Source: Asanoa ferruginea (GTDB lineage: Bacteria > Actinomycetota > Actinomycetes > Mycobacteriales > Micromonosporaceae). From it: a stretch of 64,000 nt of DNA. The stretch covers positions 186,001 through 250,000 of the forward strand of contig NZ_QUMQ01000001.1 of assembly GCF_003387075.1 (NCBI RefSeq), in the 5' to 3' direction. The position numbers and the translations under genes are program-made. The notes under the pieces are model-generated. The model saw only the letters and a list, made by a program, of their open reading frames with translations, searched no databases and was not told where the DNA came from. This document shows, piece by piece, positions 1-10,250 of this stretch (positions within the stretch are counted from its first letter, which is position 1; each line of letters begins with the position of its first letter).

Positions 1-564
1 CTGCTCGGGCTCGTCGGTGATCATGTCGTCGGGGTAGAGCCGCGGCGAGTCGGGCAGGAAGCCGGTGACGACGTCGACCAGGGTCTCGACCTGCTCGCCG
101 GTGACCGCGCTGACCGGGACCACGTCGGCGAACTCGGCCAGCTCACCGACGGCGGCGAGCTGCCGGGCCAGGGTGGCCCGGTCGACCAGGTCGGTCTTGG
201 TCACCACGGCGATCACGGTGGCCTTGAGCTCGGCCAGCTCGCCGGAGATGAACTTGTCGCCGCGGCCGACCGGCTCGTTGGCCGGCATGCACAGGCCGAT
301 CACGTCGACCTCGCTCCAGGTCGACCGGACCAGGTCGTTGAGGCGCTCGCCGAGCAGCGTGCGGGGCCGGTGCAGACCGGGGGTGTCGACCAGCACGAGC
401 TGGGACTCCGGGCGGTGCAGCACGGCGCGGATCACGTGCCGGGTGGTCTGCGGCTTGCTCGACGTGATCGCGATCTTCTGGCCGACGATCGCGTTGGTCA
501 GGGTCGACTTGCCGGCGTTGGGGCGGCCGACGAAGCAGGCGAACCCGGCCTTGTAATTGGTCAT
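1..564 (-). CDS. era: GTPase Era, C-terminal part beyond the window
   Basis: Era is a GTPase that binds the 3' end of 16S rRNA and helps assemble the 30S subunit. The visible 188 residues are the TrmE/Era-type G domain: P-loop GRPNAGKS (13-20), DTPG (60-63), TKTD (122-125) and a following SAV segment (about 152). The KH RNA-binding domain lies to the left of the window. It starts with ATG at 564 and is the last visible gene of the minus-strand run PhoH-ybeY-corC-deaminase-like-era, 70 bp after the deaminase-like gene. Identity is near certain. Confidence 0.96.
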   Translation of the reverse strand, partial: MTNYKAGFACFVGRPNAGKSTLTNAIVGQKIAITSSKPQTTRHVIRAVLHRPESQLVLVDTPGLHRPRTLLGERLNDLVRSTWSEVDVIGLCMPANEPVGRGDKFISGELAELKATVIAVVTKTDLVDRATLARQLAAVGELAEFADVVPVSAVTGEQVETLVDVVTGFLPDSPRLYPDDMITDEPEQ

Positions 565-634
565 GCGCCTACCTCGCGTCGCTCGGTGACGCACGACCCG
601 GCTGCTGAGCCGAATGATCCGGCCGCAAGCTCGC

Positions 635-1000
635 TCATGCGACGACCGTGCCGAGCACGGTGCCGTCCGGTGCGGCGACGTGGATCGGCGCGTCGGCGGA
701 CAGGTCGCGGACCACGGCGTGGCCGGCGCCGTCGAGGGTGCTGGCCTCGGTGACCACCGCGGCCGCCTCGATCTTGCTCGCGCCGGCGGCGGCCGCCGAG
801 GCGACCGCGAGTTGCAGGGCGGTCACGGTCAGCGAGGGCAGGGCGACGGTCGCGGCCGCGTAGGTGCGGCCGTCCTGGTCACGCACCGCGGCGCCCTCGA
901 CCGCACCGACCCGGGCACGGGCGCCGCGCGCCAGCGTGACCAGCTTGGTGTCCTCTGCGTCGAGGTGAGCAGGTGGCCCGAGTTCGGGCGACTCAAACAT
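635..1000 (-). CDS. cytidine-deaminase-like protein lacking the zinc site
   Basis: A 121-residue protein with the look of the cytidine deaminase fold. The segments GAAVRDQDGRTY and a following Ala-rich helix align by eye with that family. The expected zinc ligands are missing: the usual C-A-E motif is replaced by T-A-L, and no P-C-x-x-C motif is present, so deamination activity is unlikely. The ATG at 1000 overlaps the corC-like stop by 8 bp, which suggests translational coupling; an upstream start at 1042 would run further into corC and is less likely. The corC-(this gene)-era order is familiar in actinobacteria. Its role is unknown; it could be a scaffold or regulatory pseudoenzyme. Confidence 0.75.
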   Translation of the reverse strand: MFESPELGPPAHLDAEDTKLVTLARGARARVGAVEGAAVRDQDGRTYAAATVALPSLTVTALQLAVASAAAAGASKIEAAAVVTEASTLDGAGHAVVRDLSADAPIHVAAPDGTVLGTVVA

Positions 1001-2345
1001 CCGCGGATTGCCTCTCGTCACTGTCTTCGGTCTGGTTCTCATTGTCTCGGTCGGCCCGGCGGACCAGCACGGAGTCGATCCGGTTGCGGCGCCCGACCAC
1101 GCCCTCGGCGACCATGTGCAGGCCGTCGACGGTCGCCTCGGCGCCGGGGATCGGCACGCGGCCGAGCGCCTGGGCCAGCAGGCCGCCGACCGTCTCCACC
1201 TCGTCGGTGGGCAGGTCGACGTCGAACAACTCGCTGAGGTCTTCGACGGGCACCCGCGCGGCGACGCGGACGGCGCCGTTGTCGAGGTGTTCGATCGGTG
1301 GGCGCTCGTTGTCGTATTCGTCGGTGATCTCGCCGACGATCTCTTCCAGGATGTCTTCGATGGTCACCAGGCCGGCGGTGCCGCCGTATTCGTCGACCAC
1401 GACGACCAGGTGGGTGCGCGCCGCCTGCATCTCCGAGAGCAGGTCGTCGACCGGCTTGGACTCGGGCACGAAGGTCGCGTCGCGCATGATCTCGCCGACC
1501 GGCAGGTCTTCGCCGTCGGGGTCGCCCTGGTCGCGGCGGATCACGTCTTTGAGGTAGAGGATGCCGAGCACGTCGTCGACGTTCTCGCCGATCACCGGGA
1601 TGCGGGAGAAGCCCGAGCGCATGAACAGCGCGAGGGCCTGACGCATGGTCTTGTTGCTCTCGATCCACACCATGTCGGTGCGCGGCACCATCACCTCGCG
1701 GGCGATGGTGTCGCCGAGCGCGAACACCGAGTGGATCATCTGCCGCTCGCCGCTCTCCACCACGCCGCGCTGCTCGGCCAGGTCGACCAACTCGCGCAGC
1801 TCGACCTGGGTGGCGAACGGGCCCTCGCGGAAGCCGCGCCCGGGGGTGACCGCGTTGCCGATCAGGATCAGCAGCGAGGCCAGCGGGTTGAGCGCCCGGC
1901 CCAGCCAGCGGACCAGCGGCGCGGTCGCGCGGCCGACGGCGTAGGCGTTCTGCCGGCCTATCGTGCGGGGCGCGACACCGACGACGACGAAGCTGACCAC
2001 GGTCATCGCGCTGGCGGTGACCAGCGCCGCCCGCCAGCCGGCGCCCCAGGTGTCGACCGCGACCAGCGCGACCAGCGTGGTCGCGGTGAGCTCGCAGATC
2101 AGCCGCAGGAGCAGCAGCAGGTTGATGTGGCGGACCGCGTCGGAGGCGACGATCTGGAGGGTGCGGGCACCCCGCACGCCCTCGCGGGCCAGCTCGCCGG
2201 CCCGGGCCGGCGACACCGCACCGAGGGCGGCGTCGGTCATCGCGAAGAAGCCGCCGAGCACGACCAGGCCGGCGGCGATCAGCAGGAGCTGGATGTCGGG
2301 CAGCCCCGGTTGGATGGCAGCGGCGTCGACCGCTAAGTGGATCAC
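993..2345 (-). CDS. CorC/HlyC-family CNNM-CBS membrane protein
   Basis: A 450-residue membrane protein of the CNNM/CorC (TlyC, often called hemolysin) family, linked in other bacteria to magnesium or other divalent-cation efflux. An N-terminal DUF21/CNNM region with about four hydrophobic segments spans roughly 1-175. Then comes the linker with VMVPRTDM, a CBS pair (about 215-335; DEYGGTAG and [12 protein letters not shown] are typical) and a CorC_HlyC C-terminal domain (about 350-430). The tail is acidic and polar. The GTG start overlaps the ybeY stop by 4 bp (GTGA), so the two are probably co-translated. Transport activity is inferred from the family only. Confidence 0.92.
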   Translation of the reverse strand: MIHLAVDAAAIQPGLPDIQLLLIAAGLVVLGGFFAMTDAALGAVSPARAGELAREGVRGARTLQIVASDAVRHINLLLLLRLICELTATTLVALVAVDTWGAGWRAALVTASAMTVVSFVVVGVAPRTIGRQNAYAVGRATAPLVRWLGRALNPLASLLILIGNAVTPGRGFREGPFATQVELRELVDLAEQRGVVESGERQMIHSVFALGDTIAREVMVPRTDMVWIESNKTMRQALALFMRSGFSRIPVIGENVDDVLGILYLKDVIRRDQGDPDGEDLPVGEIMRDATFVPESKPVDDLLSEMQAARTHLVVVVDEYGGTAGLVTIEDILEEIVGEITDEYDNERPPIEHLDNGAVRVAARVPVEDLSELFDVDLPTDEVETVGGLLAQALGRVPIPGAEATVDGLHMVAEGVVGRRNRIDSVLVRRADRDNENQTEDSDERQSADV

Positions 2346-2809
2346 CGTGCCCGCGCCGCCCGCCAGCCGGAGAGCAGCCGCGACTGAAGCTCGAACATCT
2401 CCCGCTCCTCGTCGGGCTCGGCGTGGTCATAGCCGAGCAGGTGGAGCACGCCGTGCACGGTGAGCAGGTGCAGCTCGTCGCCGGCCGAGTGGCCCGCGGT
2501 CGCCGCCTGCTTGGCCGCCACCTCCGGGCACAGCACGATGTCGCCGAGCAGCGCCGGCTCGGAACCGCTGACCTCGCCGGGCCCGTGGTCAACGCTGCCC
2601 TCGTCCATCGGGAAGGCGAGCACGTCGGTGGGACCGTCGCCGCCCATCCAGCGATGGTTGAGCTCGGTCATGTAGTCGACGTCGACCAGCAGCACGGACA
2701 GCTCGGCGAGCGGGTTGACACCCATCTCGTCGAGGGCGTGGCGGGCGACGGCGAGCACCGCGTCGGTGTCGACGGCGACGCCGGACTCGTTGGCGATCTC
2801 GATGGACAA
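2342..2809 (-). CDS. ybeY: endoribonuclease YbeY
   Basis: YbeY is a metal-dependent RNase involved in 16S rRNA 3' maturation and 70S quality control. The 155-residue product has the signature three-histidine site in [11 protein letters not shown] (about 119-129) and the preceding DVLAFPMD segment. The start is a TTG at 2809, chosen because AGAGGAAG lies just upstream and no in-frame ATG gives a full N-terminus. It lies 18 bp after phoH and overlaps the corC-like start by 4 bp. The phoH-ybeY-corC-era order is the conserved bacterial arrangement. Confidence 0.95.
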   Translation of the reverse strand: MSIEIANESGVAVDTDAVLAVARHALDEMGVNPLAELSVLLVDVDYMTELNHRWMGGDGPTDVLAFPMDEGSVDHGPGEVSGSEPALLGDIVLCPEVAAKQAATAGHSAGDELHLLTVHGVLHLLGYDHAEPDEEREMFELQSRLLSGWRAARAR

Positions 2810-2827
2810 GACTTCCTCTTTCGAAAG

Positions 2828-3919
<1,092 letters not shown>

Positions 3920-3990
3920 CTGCTCTCATCTCGGTGCGGACGTAGACGCCAATCGTATCGGTTCAACCTGACGACCACCGCGCCCATTTC

Positions 3991-5337
3991 CTACGCGCTG
4001 AACGAACGGCCCTCGAACGTCTGCTGGTCGCGGGTCAACCGGTAGGTGGCCCAGTGCATCCGCACCACGCGTCCCTCGCCGTCTCGGGTCAACCGGAGCA
4101 ACTCACCAACTTCACGACCGGATACGGTACGAAGAATGTCTGGATTGTCAGCCGATGGGCGGAATATCGCCGGTGGCTTACCCGCCGGATCCGCCGCACC
4201 CCGGGCCCGCAGGGCACCGCCGTACCAGCCGAACACCTGCTCGAAGCCCTCGCTCCACCAGCGGCCGATCACCGAACGGTAGCGGTCCGGCACCGGCTCG
4301 CCCGGCGTCCACGGCACGATCTCGGCCGGGTCGGCCTCGATGGCTGCCGTGAGCAGCTTGTGCGGCAGGTCGACGGTCTCCAGCGCGGTCCCGGAGGCAC
4401 CCAGCACCGCCGCACCGAACCCGGCCGGGCCGGGTGCGCCGGTCAGCGCGCGCGGCCGCCCGTAGACGCCGGCCAGGAAACCGGGCATCGCGCCGTCGTG
4501 GCCGACGTGCACCACCCGGTCGCCGCGCGGCACCAGGATCAGGCCGAGCCCGAACCCGGCCGCCCAGATCCCCTGGTCGGTGGTGGTCAACGGCCAGCGC
4601 ATCTCGTCGAGGGTGGCCTCCGCGAGCACGGCGCCGGACGGGTCGACGGTGGCCGGGTCGGCCAGGAACGCCGCCCACTTGGCCATGTCGGCGGCCGTGC
4701 TCCAGAGCTGTGCGGCCGGGCCGACCGCGCCGAAGTCCAGCGGCGGCTCGGGGAAGGCGGCGTCGGAGTAGGCGTCGACCAGGTAGCCGGTGGTCGCGCT
4801 GGCCGGCCGGACGGCCGAGGTGCCGGCGAGCCCGAGCGGGCCGAGCACCCGGTCGGCGAGCACCTCGGCCCAGGTGCCGCCGCGCATCCGGGCGACGGTC
4901 AGGCCGAGCAGCGCGACACCCAGGTTGGAGTAGTGGAAGCGGCGGGCCGGCGGAAGCACCCGCTCGGCCCGCTCCAGGTCGGCGACCAGGGTCGCGGCGT
5001 CCGGCGCGACCAGCGTGTCCCACACGTCGCCGTAGGGCTCGCGCTGGATGCCGCTGGTGTGCGAGAGCAGCCGGCGGATGGTCAGGTCGCCGAGCGCGGG
5101 CACCTCGAGGTGCCGGCCGATCGGGTCGTCGAGGTCGAGCAGCCCCTCGTCGCGGGCCTGCATGACGAGCACCGCGGTGAACGTCTTGGTGACCGAGCCG
5201 ATCCGGAAGGCGGCCTCGGGCTCGGCGCCCACCGACAGGGTCCACAGCGGACGGTCGGCGCGGTGCACGGCGGCGGCCAGCGCGGGGATGCGGGCCTGGG
5301 CCTGGGTCTCCCGGACCAGCCGGTCGAGCGCGTTCAC
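3991..5337 (-). CDS. beta-lactamase-family serine hydrolase
   Basis: A 448-residue penicillin-recognising serine hydrolase of the class C beta-lactamase/esterase/DD-peptidase family. The visible motifs are SVTK (catalytic Ser about 48), YSN (about 139-141) and HVGHDG as a likely KTG-equivalent (H-x-G). No signal peptide is seen, so it is probably cytoplasmic and more likely an esterase or peptidase than a resistance enzyme. The GTG at 5337 overlaps the HIT stop by 4 bp (GTGA) and is preferred to the GTG 6 bases upstream. It sits between HIT and phoH, where many relatives have no such gene, so it looks like an insertion into a conserved operon. Substrate unknown. Confidence 0.85.
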   Translation of the reverse strand: MNALDRLVRETQAQARIPALAAAVHRADRPLWTLSVGAEPEAAFRIGSVTKTFTAVLVMQARDEGLLDLDDPIGRHLEVPALGDLTIRRLLSHTSGIQREPYGDVWDTLVAPDAATLVADLERAERVLPPARRFHYSNLGVALLGLTVARMRGGTWAEVLADRVLGPLGLAGTSAVRPASATTGYLVDAYSDAAFPEPPLDFGAVGPAAQLWSTAADMAKWAAFLADPATVDPSGAVLAEATLDEMRWPLTTTDQGIWAAGFGLGLILVPRGDRVVHVGHDGAMPGFLAGVYGRPRALTGAPGPAGFGAAVLGASGTALETVDLPHKLLTAAIEADPAEIVPWTPGEPVPDRYRSVIGRWWSEGFEQVFGWYGGALRARGAADPAGKPPAIFRPSADNPDILRTVSGREVGELLRLTRDGEGRVVRMHWATYRLTRDQQTFEGRSFSA

Positions 5338-5681
5338 TTGCACACCATCGGGCCGAGCGGCTCGCCGCCGAGGACGTGGCCGTGCACGTGGTCGACCTCC
5401 TGGCCGCCGTACTCGCCGGTGTTGAAGATGAGCCGGAAGCCGTCGGCGAGCAGGCCCTCGGTCTCGGCCACGACGGCGGCGGTCTCCAGCAACTCGGCGG
5501 CGAGGCCGGGGTCAGACTGAGCCAGGGTCGCGACGTCGACGTAGTGCTCCTTCGTCACCACCAGCACGTGCACCTCCGCCTTCGGGCTGATGTCACGGAA
5601 CGCCAGGGTGGTGTCGGTCTCGCGGACCACGGTCGCCGGGATGTCGCCGGCCACGATCCGGCAGAAGAGGCAGTCGCTCAC
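5334..5681 (-). CDS. HIT-family nucleotide hydrolase/transferase
   Basis: A 115-residue histidine-triad protein, probably a hydrolase of purine nucleoside phosphoramidates or similar nucleotides. It begins SDCLFCRIVAGDIPA and ends with the triad HVHGHVLGG. The GTG at 5681 is chosen because a TACGAT hexamer lies exactly 7 nt upstream, the leaderless-mRNA pattern, and because family members begin at this residue. Longer upstream frames would enter the divergent GH3 promoter. It is the first gene of the run HIT-serine hydrolase-phoH-ybeY-corC-era. Confidence 0.92.
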   Translation of the reverse strand: MSDCLFCRIVAGDIPATVVRETDTTLAFRDISPKAEVHVLVVTKEHYVDVATLAQSDPGLAAELLETAAVVAETEGLLADGFRLIFNTGEYGGQEVDHVHGHVLGGEPLGPMVCK

Positions 5682-5688
5682 GAGGGGG

Positions 5689-5694
5689 ATCGTA
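5689..5694 (-). promoter_or_regulatory. -10 hexamer of HIT gene, leaderless spacing
   Basis: TACGAT on the minus strand, followed by 7 nt and then the GTG at 5681. No Shine-Dalgarno sequence is present, so transcription probably begins at or next to the start codon. No clear -35 box was found. Confidence 0.5.
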
Positions 5695-5712
5695 AGCGCG
5701 CTCTCATGGGGC

Positions 5713-8133
5713 ATGATGTCCGGCGTGGTGGACACAGCGCATCAGGCCGCGATAGAGAGCGCTCTCGCGACCCTCGACCTAGACACCAAGGTCCGGCTTC
5801 TGACTGGTCAGGACTATTGGCGGCTGCCCGCGATCCCGGAGATCGGGCTGGCCAACCTGACCATGTCTGACGGCCCGATAGGGGTCCGCGGCGTGCGATG
5901 GTCGCCCGACAACCCCTCGGTCGCACTGCCGAGCCCGACCGCGCTCGCGGCGACCTGGGACCCGGAGCTGTCCCGGCTCGCGGGCCACGTGCTCGGTCAG
6001 GAGTGTCGCAGCCGAGGCATCCACATCCTGCTCGCGCCGACGGTCAACCTGCACCGCAGCCCGCTGGCCGGCCGGCACTTCGAGTGCTATTCCGAAGACC
6101 CGCTGCTGACCGCCGCGATCGGCATCGGCTATGTCTCGGGCCTCCAGGAGCAGGGCGTCGGCGCGCAGGTCAAGCACTACGTCGCCAACGACTCCGAGAC
6201 CGAGCGGTTCACCGTCGACGTGCGGGTCTCCGAGCGGGCGCTGCGCGAGCTCTACCTGGTGCCGTTCGAGAAGATCGTCGCGGCCGGCGTGTGGAGCCTG
6301 ATGGCCGCCTACAACGGCGTCAACGGCTCGCCGATGACCGAGCAGGCCGACCTGGTGACGGGTTTGCTCAAGGGCGAGTGGGGCTTCGACGGCGCGGTCG
6401 TCTCCGACTGGACGGCGGCGCGCACCACCGTGTCGTCCGCGACCGGCGGCCTCGATGTCGTGATGCCGGCCTTCGCCGGACCGTGGGGCGACAAGCTGGT
6501 CGCAGCCGTCCGGGCCGGCGACGTCACCGAAGAGCAGATCGATGACAAGGTACGCCGGATCCTGCTGCTCGCCGGCCGGGTGGGTGCCTGGGACCGGATG
6601 CCGCCCGCGGTGCCGGCCGACGCGGTGACCACCGGCCTCGACATCGACGCCGCCGCGCGGGAGATCGCCACCCGCTCGTTCGTGCTGGCCCGCAACACTG
6701 TTCTTCCTCTCGAGGCCGGTGCGCTGCGCCGGGTCGCCGTGCTCGGCGCGCTGGCCGACGATGCCCGGATCCAGGGCGGCGGCTCGGCCCGGGTGCTGCC
6801 CCGGCACGTCATCTCCCCGCTGGCCGGCCTGACCGCCGCGCTCCCGGACGCCGAGGTCGTCTACGCCGTCGGCGCCGACCCGCGGCCGGAACTCGCGCCC
6901 GCCACCGGCATTGAGTGGACCCCGATCACGACCACGTTGCGCGACCTCGCCGGCGAGGCGCTCTACACCGCGTCGATCGACGCAGCCGACATCCGCTGGA
7001 TGGGCGAGTTGCCGGACGGTGTCGACCCGACCACGGCCGCCACCGCGGAGATCTCGGCGACGTTCACCCCGTCGGTCACCGGCACCCACCTGCTGGCCGC
7101 CAACGGCTTCGGCGACGTGGTGTTCCGGGTCGGCGGCGAGACGCTGCTCGACGAGCCGGTCTACGCGGGCGACGACGACCCGCTGACCACCGCGTTCCTC
7201 ACCCCGGTGGAGAAGCGGTTCCCGGTCGAGGCGGTCGCCGGCAAGCCGGTCGAGGTGGTGCTGACCCACAAGATCTACCCGGGCCGGCACGGCTTCGTCA
7301 CGCTGACGCTCGGGCACGGCCGCCCGGTCGCCGACGACGAGACGCTGCTCGACGAGGCCGCCCGGGTGGCGGCCGACGCCGACGTCGCGGTCGTCGTCGT
7401 GGGCACCACCGAGGAGGTCGAGTCCGAGGGCTTCGACCGCACCACGCTGGCGCTGCCCGGCCGGCAGGACGAGTTGGTGGCCCGGGTGGCCGCGGCCAAC
7501 CCGCGCACCGTGGTCGTGGTCAACTCCGGCTCGCCGGTGCTGATGCCGTGGGTCGACGACGTCGCCGCGGTGCTGCTGACCTGGTTCCCGGGTCAGGAGG
7601 CGGGTGCCGCGCTGGCCGACGTGCTGCTCGGCGTGACCGAGCCGGGCGGCCGGCTGCCGACCACCTGGCCCCGGGCGATGGAAGACCTGCCCGTCCTGTC
7701 CACCACCCCCACCGACGGGACGCTGACCTACGCCGAAGACGTGCTGATCGGCTACCGGGGTTGGACGGCCGAGCCGCTGTTCCCCTTCGGACACGGCCTC
7801 GGTTACACGACCTGGTCCTACGAGTCGCTCGCCGTCGACGGCGGCGAAGCCGTGGTCACCGTGCGCAACTCCGGCGACCGCGCCGGCCGCGAGGTGGTCC
7901 AGGTCTACGTGGCCCCGACCGCCGACGGCGGCCCGGTGCGGCCGCGGCGCTGGCTCGCCGGCTTCGCCGGGGTGTCTTCCGAGCCGGGCGAGTCGGTGAC
8001 GGTGCGCATCCCGCTGCCGGAGCGGACGTTCCAGGTCTGGGACGGCGGCTGGCAGACGGTCTCCGGCAGCTACCGGGTCGAGGCCTCGGCCAACGTGAAC
8101 GACCCGAAACTGACGGCGACGGTCGATGTGTGA
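5713..8133 (+). CDS. GH3 family beta-glycosidase with PA14 domain
   Basis: An 806-residue glycoside hydrolase family 3 enzyme, probably a cytoplasmic beta-glucosidase-type enzyme as no signal peptide is seen. The N-terminal barrel starts at LDLDTKVRLLTGQDYW. The nucleophile Asp lies in AVVSDW (about 232). The second alpha/beta domain is split by a PA14-like insert (about 400-510), and a fibronectin-III-like C-terminal domain follows PFGHGLGYT. ATG 5713 or 5716 is the likely start; GTG 5725 is possible, and the frame open upstream to 5590 lies inside the HIT gene. It stands alone, divergent from HIT, with its own terminator. Specificity cannot be read from the sequence. Confidence 0.93.
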   Translation: MMSGVVDTAHQAAIESALATLDLDTKVRLLTGQDYWRLPAIPEIGLANLTMSDGPIGVRGVRWSPDNPSVALPSPTALAATWDPELSRLAGHVLGQECRSRGIHILLAPTVNLHRSPLAGRHFECYSEDPLLTAAIGIGYVSGLQEQGVGAQVKHYVANDSETERFTVDVRVSERALRELYLVPFEKIVAAGVWSLMAAYNGVNGSPMTEQADLVTGLLKGEWGFDGAVVSDWTAARTTVSSATGGLDVVMPAFAGPWGDKLVAAVRAGDVTEEQIDDKVRRILLLAGRVGAWDRMPPAVPADAVTTGLDIDAAAREIATRSFVLARNTVLPLEAGALRRVAVLGALADDARIQGGGSARVLPRHVISPLAGLTAALPDAEVVYAVGADPRPELAPATGIEWTPITTTLRDLAGEALYTASIDAADIRWMGELPDGVDPTTAATAEISATFTPSVTGTHLLAANGFGDVVFRVGGETLLDEPVYAGDDDPLTTAFLTPVEKRFPVEAVAGKPVEVVLTHKIYPGRHGFVTLTLGHGRPVADDETLLDEAARVAADADVAVVVVGTTEEVESEGFDRTTLALPGRQDELVARVAAANPRTVVVVNSGSPVLMPWVDDVAAVLLTWFPGQEAGAALADVLLGVTEPGGRLPTTWPRAMEDLPVLSTTPTDGTLTYAEDVLIGYRGWTAEPLFPFGHGLGYTTWSYESLAVDGGEAVVTVRNSGDRAGREVVQVYVAPTADGGPVRPRRWLAGFAGVSSEPGESVTVRIPLPERTFQVWDGGWQTVSGSYRVEASANVNDPKLTATVDV
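5755..5766. promoter_or_regulatory. perfect 12-bp palindrome, LacI-type operator candidate
   Basis: GAGAGCGCTCTC lies about 14 codons inside the GH3 gene. It matches 10 of 14 positions of TGGGAGCGCTCCCA, the operator of the actinobacterial LacI-family cellobiose regulator CebR, when aligned on the central GC. A second short palindrome AGCGCGCT lies at about 5694-5701 in the HIT/GH3 gap. The position inside the gene would suit a roadblock operator, but a 12-bp palindrome in GC-rich coding DNA could be chance. Confidence 0.35.
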
Positions 8134-8238
8134 CTGAACGTCGATCTTGCCCAGGTCGGCAAATGGCGCACACTCGAAAATCGCTCGAACGGGGAACCCG
8201 GACTTGCTGAAGACCGGGTGATGTGGTCTCGTATATGG

Positions 8239-8274
8239 GACGGCCGGCGCCTTCCCCCGTGGGCGCCGGCCGTC
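8239..8274. terminator. 13-bp stem terminator between GH3 and rsmE
   Basis: Perfect 13-bp inverted repeat (8239-8251 with 8262-8274, loop of 10 nt) in the gap between the convergent GH3 and rsmE genes. There is no strong U tract, as is common for actinobacterial hairpin terminators. It could serve both genes. Confidence 0.8.
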
Positions 8275-8302
8275 AACTTATTTCGATGTTCCTGTGAGTT
8301 TC

Positions 8303-9046
8303 CTATGTGGAGCCCCAGCGCCCCAGCCGGGCGCTGAGCACCGACAGCGCGGCCACCCCGGCCGTCGAGGTGCGCAGGACTGTCGGCCCGAGCCGCACCG
8401 CGGTGGCGCCCGCCTTCTCGAACGCGGCGACCTCCTCGGGCGCGATTCCGCCCTCCGGCCCGACCACCAGCACCACGTCGCCGCGGGCCGGCAGCGCGAC
8501 CGTGGCCAGCGGTGCCGCGGCCTCCTCGTGCAACACCAACGCGGCGGCGGCCCGGCCCAGGCGGCCGGCGACCACGGCGGTCGACTCGTCGGGGTCGCCG
8601 CCGATCGCCGGGCACCAGGCCCGGCGCGACTGCTTGGCCGCCTCGCGGGCGGTCGCCACCCAGCGGTCGCGGGCCTTGCCACCGCGTTCGGCCCGCCACC
8701 GGGCCACCGAACGGGCGGCCGCCCAGGGCACGATCTCGTCGACGCCGACCTCGGTCATCGCCTGCACGGCCAGCTCGCCCCGGTCACCCTTGGCGATGCC
8801 CTGCACGACGACGAGCCGCGGGTCGGGCGCCGGCTCGTACGCCCGCGATTGGATCCTCAGGGTCAGCGCGTTCTTGCCGGCGGCGGTGACCACCGCCTCC
8901 GCCGTGCCACCCCGGCCGTCGGCCAGCAGCAGCTCCTCGCCCGCGCCGATCCGTTGCACGGTGGCCGCGTGCCGCCCCTCGGGGCCGTCGAGCAGCAGCT
9001 CGTCGCCCTCGGGTAGTGCGTCGACGAGGAAGAGCGGCCGGCTCAA
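8303..9046 (-). CDS. rsmE: 16S rRNA m3U1498 methyltransferase RsmE
   Basis: RsmE methylates N3 of U1498 in 16S rRNA. The 247-residue SPOUT-family product has an N-terminal PUA-like region and the C-terminal trefoil-knot motifs VVGPEGG (about 200) and RLGPTVLRTSTA (about 222-233). The start is a TTG at 9046, 3 bp after the dnaJ stop, so it is expected to be translated from the hrcA-dnaJ transcript. Placement behind dnaJ is the usual arrangement. Confidence 0.95.
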   Translation of the reverse strand: MSRPLFLVDALPEGDELLLDGPEGRHAATVQRIGAGEELLLADGRGGTAEAVVTAAGKNALTLRIQSRAYEPAPDPRLVVVQGIAKGDRGELAVQAMTEVGVDEIVPWAAARSVARWRAERGGKARDRWVATAREAAKQSRRAWCPAIGGDPDESTAVVAGRLGRAAAALVLHEEAAAPLATVALPARGDVVLVVGPEGGIAPEEVAAFEKAGATAVRLGPTVLRTSTAGVAALSVLSARLGRWGST

Positions 9047-9049
9047 CCG

Positions 9050-10186
9050 TCAGTGCCCGTTGAACGCGTCGCGCATCCGGGAGAAGAAGCCGCCCTGCTT
9101 GGTCAGCTCGGCCACCTCTTCGCCCCGGGACCGGGAGAACTCGCGGAGCGCCTTCTCCTGGTCGCCGGACAGCTTGGTCGGGGTGCGCACGTCGAGGTGC
9201 ACGTAGAGGTCGCCGCGCCCGGCGCCGCGCAGGTGGGGCACGCCCCGCGCGCGCAGCCGCAGCGTCGAGTTGGGCTGGGTGCCCGGCTTGACGTCGACCG
9301 TCTCCTCGCTGTCGAGCGTCTTGATCGTCAGCCGGGTGCCGAGCGCCGCCGCCGTCATCGGCACCGTCACCCGGCAGTGCAGGTCGTCACCCTTGCGGGA
9401 GTAGACGTCGTGCGGCCGCTCGTGGATCTCGACATAGAGGTCACCGGCGGTGCCGCCACCCGGGCCGACCTCGCCCTGCTGGGCCAGGCGGATCCGCATG
9501 CCGTCTTCGACGCCGGCCGGGATCTTCACGGTCAGCGAGCGGCGGGTGCGGACCCGGCCGTCACCGGCGCAGGTCGGGCAGGCGTGCGGGATGACCGTGC
9601 CGTAGCCCTGGCAGACCGTGCACGGCCGGGACGAGACGACCTGGCCGAGGAAGGTGCGCTGGACCGACTGGACCTCGCCCCGGCCGCCACAGGTCTCGCA
9701 GGTGGCCAGGTGGGTGCCGGCCGCGGTGCCGGCGCCGGAACAGGTGGTGCAGAGCACCGCGGTGTCGACGGTGATCGGCGCCTCGACGCCGAACGCGGTC
9801 TCCAGCAGGTCGAGCTCGAGCCGCAGGATCGCGTCGGCGCCCGGGCGGGTGCGCGGCCGGGGGCCGCGCGCGCCCGCGCCGGCGGCGCCGAAGAACGCGT
9901 CCATGATGTCCTGGAAGCCGACGAACGGGCCGGCACCACCGGGGCCGCCCGGCCCACCGCCACCACCCGGCGCGAGCGGGTCGCCGCCGAGGTCGACGAT
10001 CTGCCGCTTCTGGTCGTCGGAGAGGACCTCGTAGGCCGCGTTGATCTCCTTGAACTTCTCGGCGGCCGCCGGATCGGGGTTCACATCGGGGTGGAACTGA
10101 CGCGCCAGCTTGCGGTAGGCGCGCTTGATCTCGTCGTCGCTGGCATCTCGGGCGACGCCGAGAATCCCGTAGTAATCCCTGGCCAC
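9050..10186 (-). CDS. dnaJ: chaperone DnaJ
   Basis: DnaJ is the Hsp40 co-chaperone that stimulates DnaK. The roughly 378-residue product has the J domain with HPD (HPDVNPD) near 33-35, a Gly-rich linker (about 75-100), four zinc-binding CxxCxGxG repeats ([32 protein letters not shown]; about 145-215) and the C-terminal substrate-binding domains. The GTG at 10186 is chosen because relatives begin with (M)A-x-D-Y-Y; an ATG at 10204 adds six residues. It lies downstream of hrcA under CIRCE, so it is the heat-shock copy linked to hrcA. Confidence 0.96.
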   Translation of the reverse strand: MARDYYGILGVARDASDDEIKRAYRKLARQFHPDVNPDPAAAEKFKEINAAYEVLSDDQKRQIVDLGGDPLAPGGGGGPGGPGGAGPFVGFQDIMDAFFGAAGAGARGPRPRTRPGADAILRLELDLLETAFGVEAPITVDTAVLCTTCSGAGTAAGTHLATCETCGGRGEVQSVQRTFLGQVVSSRPCTVCQGYGTVIPHACPTCAGDGRVRTRRSLTVKIPAGVEDGMRIRLAQQGEVGPGGGTAGDLYVEIHERPHDVYSRKGDDLHCRVTVPMTAAALGTRLTIKTLDSEETVDVKPGTQPNSTLRLRARGVPHLRGAGRGDLYVHLDVRTPTKLSGDQEKALREFSRSRGEEVAELTKQGGFFSRMRDAFNGH

Positions 10187-10250
10187 TGTGTTCTGAGTCC
10201 TCATGTCGTCTCGCTTGTGCCGGCCGCCGATGATCAGGTGGGGGTGGGTG

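Noticed and set aside
3991-5337. Serine hydrolase as a true class C beta-lactamase
   Set aside because: No signal peptide, and the third motif is HVG rather than KTG; an esterase or peptidase role is more likely.
5590-5712. Upstream extension of the GH3 reading frame
   Set aside because: It would overlap the divergent HIT gene; GH3 enzymes begin close to the segment encoded from about 5713-5790.
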